Shown here piece by piece: positions 37,475 to 44,618 of a DNA stretch of 61,682 nucleotides. Numbering within the stretch: the first letter of the stretch is position 1; each line of letters opens with the position of its first letter. Location of the stretch: positions 1 through 61,682 of the forward strand of contig JADFRD010000004.1 of assembly GCA_022561485.1 (NCBI GenBank), given 5' to 3'. The position numbers and the translations under genes were made by a program. This stretch comes from Fidelibacterota bacterium. Lineage in GTDB: Bacteria; Fidelibacterota; Marinisomatia; Marinisomatales; TCS55. Below the pieces are notes generated by a model. It did no database searches, was not told where the DNA came from, and saw only the letters and a program-made list of their open reading frames with translations.

Positions 37475-37914
37475 TCGCCGTTCTACAGCGCGTTACTTCC
37501 GGCGCTGTCATTGTTGATAATCAAACTATTGGACACATAAATTCTGGCCTTGTCGTACTACTGGGTGTTATGAATGATGATGACGAATGGGACAGTGAAT
37601 TTCTTGCCGATAAAATTTCCGGGCTTCGTATTTTTAATGATGAAAATGATAAAATGAACTTATCTATTAACGATATCAATGGATCGGCATTGGTGGTAAG
37701 CCAGTTCACTCTATGTGCGGATACCCGTAAAGGGCGTCGGCCAAGTTTTATTAATGCTGCCCCACCTGAAAAAGGGAAGGCCCTCTACGAAAATTTTATG
37801 AAGCGGTTGGAATCAAAAGGCATTCCTATTCAATCAGGTGAATTTGGAGCCATGATGAAGGTGAAGATTGATAACGACGGGCCGGTAACCATTGTTTTGG
37901 ATAGCAAAGAATAA
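37471..37914 (+). CDS. dtd: D-aminoacyl-tRNA deacylase
   Basis: Hydrolyses D-amino acids from mischarged tRNA. 147 residues, family length. Starts IAVLQRVTSGAVIVD. The active-site block is SALVVSQFTLCADTRKGRRPSF; the second, family-specific Gly-Pro motif is NDGPVTIVLDS. The start is TTG at 37471, overlapping the dnaE stop (TTGA). Last gene of the long rho-to-dtd gene string. Confidence 0.95.
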   Translation: MIAVLQRVTSGAVIVDNQTIGHINSGLVVLLGVMNDDDEWDSEFLADKISGLRIFNDENDKMNLSINDINGSALVVSQFTLCADTRKGRRPSFINAAPPEKGKALYENFMKRLESKGIPIQSGEFGAMMKVKIDNDGPVTIVLDSKE

Positions 37915-38021
37915 AGTGAGAACCTAATTTCGAGTTTGTTTAAAAAAATAAATAGATTTTAGGATACATTTTCAGTGTCAATAATAATTATTGGTGAATA
38001 AAGATATTTTCAATAAAGAAT

Positions 38022-38066
38022 TTTGGAGGTCTCCTGACCTCCAAATCAAAGTCAGGAAACTTTGAT
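38022..38066. repeat. Solitary REP-like double palindrome (copy A)
   Basis: Two adjacent hairpins. The first is TTTGGAGGTC (38022-38031) with loop TCCT and GACCTCCAAA (38036-38045). The second is ATCAAAGT (38045-38052) with loop CAGGAA and ACTTTGAT (38059-38066). The same two palindromes flank the RAYT transposase gene near 56.5 and 57.3 kb. The order here is the same as in the copy at 57.25 kb. It sits in the 245-nt gap between dtd and the B12-binding gene. Confidence 0.8.
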
Positions 38067-38159
38067 AATCTCAATTTTGAAAATATCAATTAAGGAATTT
38101 GGGCTGAATCCAACGAATAGAGAGTTGTAATTTCCAGCATATTATAGGTATGGTAAAAT

Positions 38160-38564
38160 ATGAAACGTAAAATCAGAATTCTCATGGCCAAACCAGGCCT
38201 GGATGGGCACGACCGAGGGATTAAAGTGTTGGCATCGGCCTATCGCGATGCCGGGATGGAAGTCATATACCTTGGACTTCGACAAACACCTGAAATGATT
38301 GTTTCTGCCTCTTTACAGGAAGATGTGGATGTCATTGCCTTGTCCAGCCTCAACAATGCCCATATGACCATCTTTACCAGAGTCATGGAACTAATGAACG
38401 AAAAAGGCTTGGACGATGTCCTCCTCACCGGCGGCGGGATTATTCCTAAAAAAGATATGGAGGCGCTGGGTGAAATTGGTGTAGGTAAATTGTTTGGACC
38501 CGGAACACCCGTTCAGGAAACCATCGATTATATTACAGACTGGGTACAATCCAACCGTCGCTGA
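38160..38564 (+). CDS. Cobalamin-binding subunit, methylmalonyl-CoA mutase C-terminal type
   Basis: A stand-alone 134-residue B12-binding domain. The signature DxHxxG is present as GLDGHDRG (His17 as lower cobalt ligand), followed by [25 protein letters not shown] and [12 protein letters not shown]. It is the small (C-terminal) subunit of a two-subunit acyl-CoA mutase of the methylmalonyl-CoA type. The large catalytic subunit is not in the window. The next gene is a TPR protein 3 nt downstream. Confidence 0.92.
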   Translation: MKRKIRILMAKPGLDGHDRGIKVLASAYRDAGMEVIYLGLRQTPEMIVSASLQEDVDVIALSSLNNAHMTIFTRVMELMNEKGLDDVLLTGGGIIPKKDMEALGEIGVGKLFGPGTPVQETIDYITDWVQSNRR

Positions 38565-38567
38565 TCC

Positions 38568-39203
38568 ATGGACCTGAACAGTCGCACGGCCCTGGAACTC
38601 CATTTTGCCGAACAATTTGACACGGTGTTATTTCCAGTTCTGGCCAATCATTATTTAATTAGCGGTGACCTGGTAAGAACAATAAAAGTATGTAAAATAG
38701 GATTGGAATACCATCCGGAAAATGCCGATGGTTTATACATATTGGGGAGAGCTCAACAGGCTTTGAGAGATTATGTCAATGCTGAAAAATCACTGAAATC
38801 AGCATTCAAAAACGGCACGGTTCATCTTCAGGCTGCTCTGGCGTTGGTTGATGTTCAAATTGAGTTAAACCGGGCGGAAGCATCCGTCTTAAAAACATGG
38901 GAACTGATTTCAAAATGGGATCCGGGAAACGAAAAAGCCTCATCTCAAATAGCTAGAACCACCACACAAAAAACAGATACAAAACCAAAAAAGAAAAGTG
39001 TTTATTCCATTGCGCTCAAAAGAGAAATAGATAATATAGATATCAGTCCCCGCCTAGCCACATTTACAATGGTTGCTGTATTGCGAAATCAAGGGTTGCA
39101 TATTCAGGCGCTACAGGTGCTGGGCATGTTAGAAGAAAAAGGAGATGATAAACAACGTATAGCAGCAGAACGAAAAAGCATTCAGGAATCAATGGAAATA
39201 TAG
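38568..39203 (+). CDS. TPR repeat protein
   Basis: A 211-residue cytoplasmic protein without signal peptide. Residues 20-100 form at least two tetratricopeptide-like units (ALANHYLISGDLVRTIKVCKIGLEYHPENADGLYILGRAQQALRDYVNAEKSL pattern, helices of about 17 residues with small residues at the packing positions). A basic linker (TQKTDTKPKKKS) is followed by another helix pair at 165-205. The partner is unknown. It lies 3 nt after the B12-binding subunit and ends at the base before the M24 peptidase start, so all three look co-transcribed. Confidence 0.72.
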   Translation: MDLNSRTALELHFAEQFDTVLFPVLANHYLISGDLVRTIKVCKIGLEYHPENADGLYILGRAQQALRDYVNAEKSLKSAFKNGTVHLQAALALVDVQIELNRAEASVLKTWELISKWDPGNEKASSQIARTTTQKTDTKPKKKSVYSIALKREIDNIDISPRLATFTMVAVLRNQGLHIQALQVLGMLEEKGDDKQRIAAERKSIQESMEI

Positions 39204-40286
39204 ATGAGCGAAAATAATTATTTTAAAAGACAAGATCGGTTGAAGCAACAATTGGGCAAACTAAAGTTGGATGGAATATTGCTGACCAATCTCACCAACA
39301 TTCGTTACGTATGCGGTTTCACGGGATCAACAGCCTCGTGCCTGATAACAAACGAAGGGTCCTTTTTTATTTCAGATGGACGCTATGATGTGCAGGCGAA
39401 TGAACAGGTTAAAGGTATGGATTGCTTTATAGATTTCGGAACGCATTTTTCAATAATAGAAAAGAATAATTTGATCAAAAACGGAATGAAACTGGGCTTT
39501 GAAGCTGACCATGTCAGTGTCGCCCAGCATAAAGAAATGACCAAGATTTTCCCAGATGTAAAATGGAAATTAACATCTATGCTTTTGGAGAACCTCCAGG
39601 CAGTGAAAGACCAGTCAGAATTGGATGCCATTCGCACTGCTGTTGAAATAACGGATGCTATTTATAATGAAATTCTACCGATGCTTAAACCCGGGATAAC
39701 GGAAAAGGAAATTGCAAATCATTTAGTAATGCGCTATCGCCAGGAAAGTGATGGAGAAGCGTATGAACCCATCGTCGCCGGAGGTCCAAATGGGGCTTTG
39801 CCACATGTTGTTCCCAGCGACCGTCCTTTTAAAAAAGGCGATTTTATCGTCATCGATGCTGCTGCAAAAATAGCCGGTTATCATGCGGATATGACACGAA
39901 CCCCTTTACTCGGTAAGGCAACGGAAAAACACAAGGAAATATACGCTGCAGTGCTAGGGGCACAACTTGCCGGGTGTAAAGCAGCAAAGGCTGGTGTGTC
40001 TTGTAAAGATATGGATAGCGTGACCCGGGACTTCATCACTAAAAAAGGTTATGGAAAATATTACAACCACGGTACAGGTCACGGCCTGGGGCTCGAAATT
40101 CACACGGAACCGCGCTTAAGCCAATTGAGCAATCAGGTTTTGCAGGTGAACAATGTGGTCACCATTGAACCGGGGATTTATATTGCCGGTTGGGGCGGGG
40201 TGCGCATTGAAGATGATATCATTATTCAGAAAGACGGTTGCGAAATCCTGAATAAAACAACCAAAGAACTGGTTGTTTTAAACTAA
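39204..40286 (+). CDS. Xaa-Pro aminopeptidase (M24B family)
   Basis: A 360-residue dinuclear metallopeptidase that removes N-terminal residues before proline. It has a creatinase-like N-terminal domain (ILLTNLTNIRYVCGFTGSTASCL) and a pita-bread catalytic domain. Metal ligands are visible: Asp in VIDAAAKIAGYHADMTRT (two Asp), His in HGTGHGLGLEIHTEP, Glu in VTIEPGIYI and Glu in VRIEDDI. Close to the PepP/PepQ/YpdF types; the exact specificity is not decidable. Confidence 0.93.
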   Translation: MSENNYFKRQDRLKQQLGKLKLDGILLTNLTNIRYVCGFTGSTASCLITNEGSFFISDGRYDVQANEQVKGMDCFIDFGTHFSIIEKNNLIKNGMKLGFEADHVSVAQHKEMTKIFPDVKWKLTSMLLENLQAVKDQSELDAIRTAVEITDAIYNEILPMLKPGITEKEIANHLVMRYRQESDGEAYEPIVAGGPNGALPHVVPSDRPFKKGDFIVIDAAAKIAGYHADMTRTPLLGKATEKHKEIYAAVLGAQLAGCKAAKAGVSCKDMDSVTRDFITKKGYGKYYNHGTGHGLGLEIHTEPRLSQLSNQVLQVNNVVTIEPGIYIAGWGGVRIEDDIIIQKDGCEILNKTTKELVVLN

Positions 40287-40316
40287 TCTATTTTGATTAA
40301 AAAATATATTTTCAAA

Positions 40317-40538
40317 TCACGAGTTGTACAATGCAGCCCAGCCACCGTGGGAATCATAGTCATACGGATCTTCGCCGTAATCAGGAGTCTCTTCATACTC
40401 TACGTCTCCCAAATTTCTTGGGCCAAAAGCGGAAGACAACTCATTATTTGAATTTAAGGGCCAGGTTTGGCCTTTAATTGAAATAGTTCCAGCTAAAAAA
40501 AAGCTTATTAAAAATATGTAGTAGTTAGTCGTTTTCAT
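40317..40538 (-). pseudogene. Truncated secreted M23-peptidase-like fragment
   Basis: A 73-residue reading frame: signal peptide (MKTTNYYIFLISFFLAGTISIKGQ) plus WPLNSNNELSSAFGPRNLG…YDYDSHGGWAALYNS. The 'S.FGPR…YD.H.G' pattern is the start of an M23/LysM-type endopeptidase domain, in which the first zinc His follows FGPR. The frame then stops, and only 30 nt separate it from pepP, so the catalytic remainder is missing. It overlaps the upstream beta-propeller gene by 4 nt. It may be a deletion remnant or, less likely, a small secreted protein in its own right. Confidence 0.5.
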
Positions 40539-41857
40539 CGTAATCCCTCACTTTTAATAAATTGTAATTGTTTTCGGGTTTTATTATATATTACTGTATT
40601 ATCTAAAGTTTTCAGAACAAACGCTTCATCCTCTATATATTCATCATTTTGAATAACATCTCCGGTTGAAAAGTTTAGAGTGTGAACCCGAAGCTTCCCA
40701 TTACCACGAGTTTGTAAAATGAGCTGATTATCCTGAATAAAAGACTGATAATATTCAGAACTACCGTCAAGGTCCGGTTTATAAAGCCATAAAGTTTTGC
40801 CGCTTCCACGGTCAACAAGTTGGTAGGATTGATACAGGTCTAAAAGAAGCTTACCATTGCCTACATCATATACTCCTTTGGTGTGGCCGGAAAGTCGATC
40901 ACTCGTTTCCCATTTTACATTCCCCTGCATATCTACCTCAATTATAGTAAAATTCATATTTTTATTATATTTTAGATATCTTAGAACAAGGGCAATATGT
41001 TGTTTATCAGGAGATATGGAAGTATGATCGCTTGTTGTATGCACATATAAATGCAAGGATTCTCCGGAAGGGCTAAAAAGTTCTGTGTCTGTTAAAATTG
41101 TTTGTGTAGGTATATCATATATGATATACCGTACCGGATATTTTGTTATATTCCAGGTGTTGGGTATTGGTTTGGTCGGTTTTTTTCTTAGATTAATTTT
41201 TCCTTCCCGTTTCATTTTTCTTAGAAGATTTAGAGCTTCCTCATTCCGGGTAGTTTCAAAATATTCAAGTAAATAAACAACACGCCTGGCATCGATAAAC
41301 CTTGCACGATAGAATGAATACCGATCAGGTAAAGTTGTTTCTAATTCAGTCCCCGTTTCTAGATCATAAATATGAATTAAATTATCTTCACTTCCACTAC
41401 TTGATGTAATACCATATTTCCCTCCGGGACCCATTGTAATTAGCCGGTTAAGATTCGGAATTTCCCACAATTGGTTACCATTTTGGTCAAAACAAATATT
41501 ATTATACATATGATATCCAGACCTGTAGCTTACTATCACTTTATCCGATTCCGGCGCTAATTCAACCTCGCTGATAAATTTTAACTCTTTCTTCCAAAGC
41601 AAGGATCCGTCCAAATCATATAGAGATACTTTGGAAATTTGGTTTTTATTTTTTGGGTCCGGACGACCAATGATGGCTAAATAATTCTCATTGGTTTTAA
41701 TTCTCCCCCACATAGGTTGATCACTTTCAATTGTCCGTTCTGCTATTTGTTTACCCTTGGGTATCAATTCCAGCAATGGTTTTTGTGCTGAAAGCTGGTG
41801 GCTATTCAAAGCGATGAAGACGCCAATCCATCCCAATAAAAGAGTCTGTTTAGTCAT
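40535..41857 (-). CDS. Secreted beta-propeller-like protein
   Basis: A 440-residue exported protein with a signal peptide (…ALNSHQLSAQ). It carries repeated strand patterns typical of PQQ/WD-like propeller blades: VSLYDLDGSLLWKKEL, NICFDQNGNQLWEIP, IHIYDLETGTELETTL, IEVDMQGNVKWETS and YQLVDRGSGKTLWLYKPD. The 'G.LLW' and 'GN..W' phrases recall PQQ-like repeats, but no catalytic residues can be assigned. It is translationally coupled to the truncated M23 fragment downstream. Confidence 0.7.
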   Translation of the reverse strand: MTKQTLLLGWIGVFIALNSHQLSAQKPLLELIPKGKQIAERTIESDQPMWGRIKTNENYLAIIGRPDPKNKNQISKVSLYDLDGSLLWKKELKFISEVELAPESDKVIVSYRSGYHMYNNICFDQNGNQLWEIPNLNRLITMGPGGKYGITSSSGSEDNLIHIYDLETGTELETTLPDRYSFYRARFIDARRVVYLLEYFETTRNEEALNLLRKMKREGKINLRKKPTKPIPNTWNITKYPVRYIIYDIPTQTILTDTELFSPSGESLHLYVHTTSDHTSISPDKQHIALVLRYLKYNKNMNFTIIEVDMQGNVKWETSDRLSGHTKGVYDVGNGKLLLDLYQSYQLVDRGSGKTLWLYKPDLDGSSEYYQSFIQDNQLILQTRGNGKLRVHTLNFSTGDVIQNDEYIEDEAFVLKTLDNTVIYNKTRKQLQFIKSEGLR

Positions 41858-42136
41858 GATATACCTCTATATTTAATTTAAGCTTATTAATCATAATACT
41901 ACTATTAAAGGTTAAGATTTTTTACTTTATCATTTGCAATAAGAGATTACATTAAATAATAAAATAGTTAAAATATAGATAAAACGTAATTATTTTTTGC
42001 TCATGATTTCATGTTTTATTTTGCTGAAAAGGAAAACCTCCATGTATCCACAAAATACTATTCTCTCACTAATATAAAAATGTCAGTAATTTTACCATTG
42101 GTTTCTAAACAATAAACAATCCAAGTTAAGCTTACT
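41858..42136. other. Divergent AT-rich intergenic region
   Basis: 279 bases between the divergent propeller and methyltransferase genes, very AT-rich. No hairpin with T-run, repeat or open frame was seen. Confidence 0.4.
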
Positions 42137-42877
42137 TTGATTAAAGATATATATTCTGATCCGGAACTGTACGACACAGCCCACTGGTGGAAAACCAATG
42201 ATATTGAATTCATTGCTGATTCAGCAGATACATACGGCAGTCCTGTGCTGGAAATGGCAGCTGGAACAGGACGGTTAGCTGTGCCAATTCTTAAACGAGG
42301 GTATACATATACCGGAATTGAATTAAGCCCGGATTTTGTTAAATGTGCCCAGAAAAAATTGAAATCATTTCAGGATCAGGCCAATGTATTGAAAGGCGAT
42401 ATTCGGAATTTTGATTTAGGTAAGAAATTTCAATTCATATTCATTGGTTTTAATTCCATTTTTCATTTACTGACCAATGGCGATATTGAATCATTCTTAA
42501 AATGTGTTCGCGCACATCTTGCCGATAGTGGCACGTTTTTAATTGATACATTTATTCCTGACCCTTTTTTTCTATTCAGGGATAAACAGAAATATTATGT
42601 GATGGAATTTGATTATCCCAATGGAGATCATTGTATTGTCAGTGAAACAAATGATTATGACAACGAAACGCAAATCAATCATATCCACTGGTATTTCAAT
42701 ACGGACGGAAAAGACAAACCGGACGAATACCGGTTTGATATGCACATGATTTTCCCGGACACCATGGACAGGCTTTTATCTGAAGCCGGGTTTGTTATTA
42801 AGGAAAAATACGGTGATTACGATAAAACACCCTTTGGACCGGAAAGCAACTTACAGATATACTTATGCGGAAAATGA
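42137..42877 (+). CDS. SAM-dependent methyltransferase
   Basis: A 246-residue class I methyltransferase. SAM-binding motif I is VLEMAAGTGRLAVPILKRG, followed by GIELSPDFVKCAQKKL, LKGDIRNFDLGKKFQFIFIGFNSIFHLL and the late HADSGTFLIDTF strand. The substrate is unknown; close relatives are often annotated as generic 'class I SAM methyltransferase' acting on small molecules. The start TTG at 42137 is chosen because it gives the usual length. Overlaps the DNA glycosylase gene by 13 nt. Confidence 0.82.
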   Translation: MIKDIYSDPELYDTAHWWKTNDIEFIADSADTYGSPVLEMAAGTGRLAVPILKRGYTYTGIELSPDFVKCAQKKLKSFQDQANVLKGDIRNFDLGKKFQFIFIGFNSIFHLLTNGDIESFLKCVRAHLADSGTFLIDTFIPDPFFLFRDKQKYYVMEFDYPNGDHCIVSETNDYDNETQINHIHWYFNTDGKDKPDEYRFDMHMIFPDTMDRLLSEAGFVIKEKYGDYDKTPFGPESNLQIYLCGK

Positions 42878-43485
42878 ATGTTGAAAAGGGGTTAGCGCAC
42901 TTGCGCATTGCCGACTCAAAAATAGGACAATTGATTGATGCTTTTGGCGAACCGGACTTTGGGAGAGAAACGAATTATTTTGAGTCATTGGTAAGAGCTA
43001 TGGTCTATCAGCAATTGAGCGGCAAGGCCGCCGCCACCATTTACCGTCGATTCAAAAATTTGTTTGAGGGAGATCATTATCCCACCCCAAAAGAAGTGTT
43101 GAACAAATCTTATGATGAGTTACGCTCAGCTGGTTTGTCCGGCCAGAAAGCAGGGTATGTTCACAATATTGCGGAGGCTTTTTCCAATGGCAGTGTTCCT
43201 GAACATTTGGAAGAACTTTCTGATAATGATGTAAGAAATCATTTAACAGCCATAAAAGGCGTAGGTCCTTGGACAGCGGAAATGTTTTTAATGTTCACCC
43301 TTCAGCGACCGGACATACTACCGGTGACAGACTTGGGAATTCAGAAGGGCATGCAGTTATTTTGTAAATTGGATGAATTACCAACGATGGAATTCATGCT
43401 TAAAACTTCCCAACTATGGCGGCCATACCGGACATTGGCGTCTTGGTACTTATGGCGATTAGTTGAAGGGCCCTTTGAGTGGTAA
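42865..43485 (+). CDS. DNA-3-methyladenine glycosylase II (AlkA-like, HhH-GPD)
   Basis: A 206-residue base-excision repair enzyme that removes alkylated purines. ESLVRAMVYQQLSGKAAATIYRRF is the family opening. LSGQKAGYVHNIAEAF, the helix-hairpin-helix LTAIKGVGPWTAEMFLMF and the catalytic Asp in LPVTDLGIQKG complete it. Lacks the N-terminal TATA-like domain of E. coli AlkA, as do many bacterial and archaeal short forms. No Fe-S cluster cysteines. Confidence 0.9.
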   Translation: MRKMNVEKGLAHLRIADSKIGQLIDAFGEPDFGRETNYFESLVRAMVYQQLSGKAAATIYRRFKNLFEGDHYPTPKEVLNKSYDELRSAGLSGQKAGYVHNIAEAFSNGSVPEHLEELSDNDVRNHLTAIKGVGPWTAEMFLMFTLQRPDILPVTDLGIQKGMQLFCKLDELPTMEFMLKTSQLWRPYRTLASWYLWRLVEGPFEW

Positions 43486-43541
43486 AAGAAATATCATCCT
43501 TCCAATTCGTATCAATTATATTTTTTTATATAACCCCCATA

Positions 43542-43563
43542 ATCCCCCTTTGGAAAGGGGGAT
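43542..43563. repeat. GC-rich palindrome in intergenic region
   Basis: ATCCCCCTTT (43542-43551) and AAAGGGGGAT (43554-43563) form a perfect 10-bp stem with a GG loop; a related CCCCC run lies just upstream. It has no downstream T-run on either strand, so it resembles a dispersed intergenic repeat more than a terminator. Confidence 0.5.
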
Positions 43564-43647
43564 CCCCACCAGCCACAAATAAAATATGAAGCAATTGGCG
43601 AACAGATAGGAGGATGTAAAAGAGTTTAATTTCATGATGGAACTAAT

Positions 43648-44280
43648 ATGAAAAACGGTTTAATCAAACATATCTTCTTTGATATCGGCGGCGTCCTTCT
43701 GGAAATTGATCCGCGGATATCTTTACAATATTGGAGTGACTGTACAGATTTGTCAATTAATGTGTTAAAAGACCATTTTCCCTACGAGGCTCATGAACAA
43801 TACGAAATCGGACAATTATCTGATCATGGTTTTTTTAAAGCGGTTAAGGATTTCCTGCCCCAGCCGAACTGCTTTAAGGAAGAGGACTTCTGGCAAGGGT
43901 GGAATAAATTGATCGTAAAAGAGAAGGAAACGATCAAACTATTGCCGTTATTAATGCAATCCTACGGTGTGTATCTGCTATCCAATACCAATCCAAGACA
44001 CATTAACCATGAAGTGGAGGAAAGGTTCAGTTTTCAAAATCATGTACATGGGGCATTTTATTCCTTTGATCTGGGCTGCAGGAAGCCAGAGGAAGAGATT
44101 TTTCTAAAAGTCCTGGATATAACCGGCGCGAATCCTGAGGAATCATTATTTATTGATGATGTGGAAGCGAATGTGAAACAGGCGCAGAAACTTGGGTTTA
44201 AAACAATCCTCTATTCAAGCTATGAAGAAACAAAATTATTGCTGCACTCTATGGGGATTGTCATTGAAAGAGCTCATTGA
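43648..44280 (+). CDS. HAD-family phosphatase (subfamily IA, YihX-like)
   Basis: A 210-residue haloacid-dehalogenase-type hydrolase. Motif I is IFFDIGGVLLEID with nucleophile Asp12 and Gly in place of the usual second Asp, as in the YihX/epoxide-hydrolase-N group. Motif II is LLSNTNP, motif III lies in GCRKPEEEIF and motif IV is FIDDVEANV. The helical cap is between residues about 20 and 85. YihX dephosphorylates sugar phosphates; the true substrate here is unknown. Confidence 0.88.
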   Translation: MKNGLIKHIFFDIGGVLLEIDPRISLQYWSDCTDLSINVLKDHFPYEAHEQYEIGQLSDHGFFKAVKDFLPQPNCFKEEDFWQGWNKLIVKEKETIKLLPLLMQSYGVYLLSNTNPRHINHEVEERFSFQNHVHGAFYSFDLGCRKPEEEIFLKVLDITGANPEESLFIDDVEANVKQAQKLGFKTILYSSYEETKLLLHSMGIVIERAH

Positions 44281-44618
44281 TTTCATTAGAGCTATCCATA
44301 ACTTCATCGTTGATAACCAACCATAACTAGAATACTAATAAAATCGGCAGATTTCAAATTGAAGACAACCCCATCAAATTTAATATGGTCTTAAACAGAA
44401 CATCTGCTTTTAAATTCACTGATCGTAAAGTAAAAGGTATTGAGTTAATTGAAAACAGGATCATAACCGACACTGATAATGAGAATATTAATTCGGTTGA
44501 AATCAGTTTTAATCATTACCCTCAATATCCCTTCTGATGCGGAGAGGATTCATATCAATCTTATTTTAAAAATGGTGGTAGGTAGCGGGGTAGAATAAAT
44601 AGTAAAGGAATACGTGTA
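44281..44618. other. Intergenic region with possible gene remnant
   Basis: 338 bases. It holds a short open frame on the plus strand (ATG at 44385, TGA at 44535-44537, open further upstream to about 44330) whose translation looks protein-like (IGRFQIEDNPIKFNMVLNRT, then TDRKVKGIELIENRII and a final HYPQYPF). It has no signal peptide and no SD, and I do not recognise it. It may be the 3' remnant of a deleted gene. The rest is the leader of the next gene. Confidence 0.3.
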
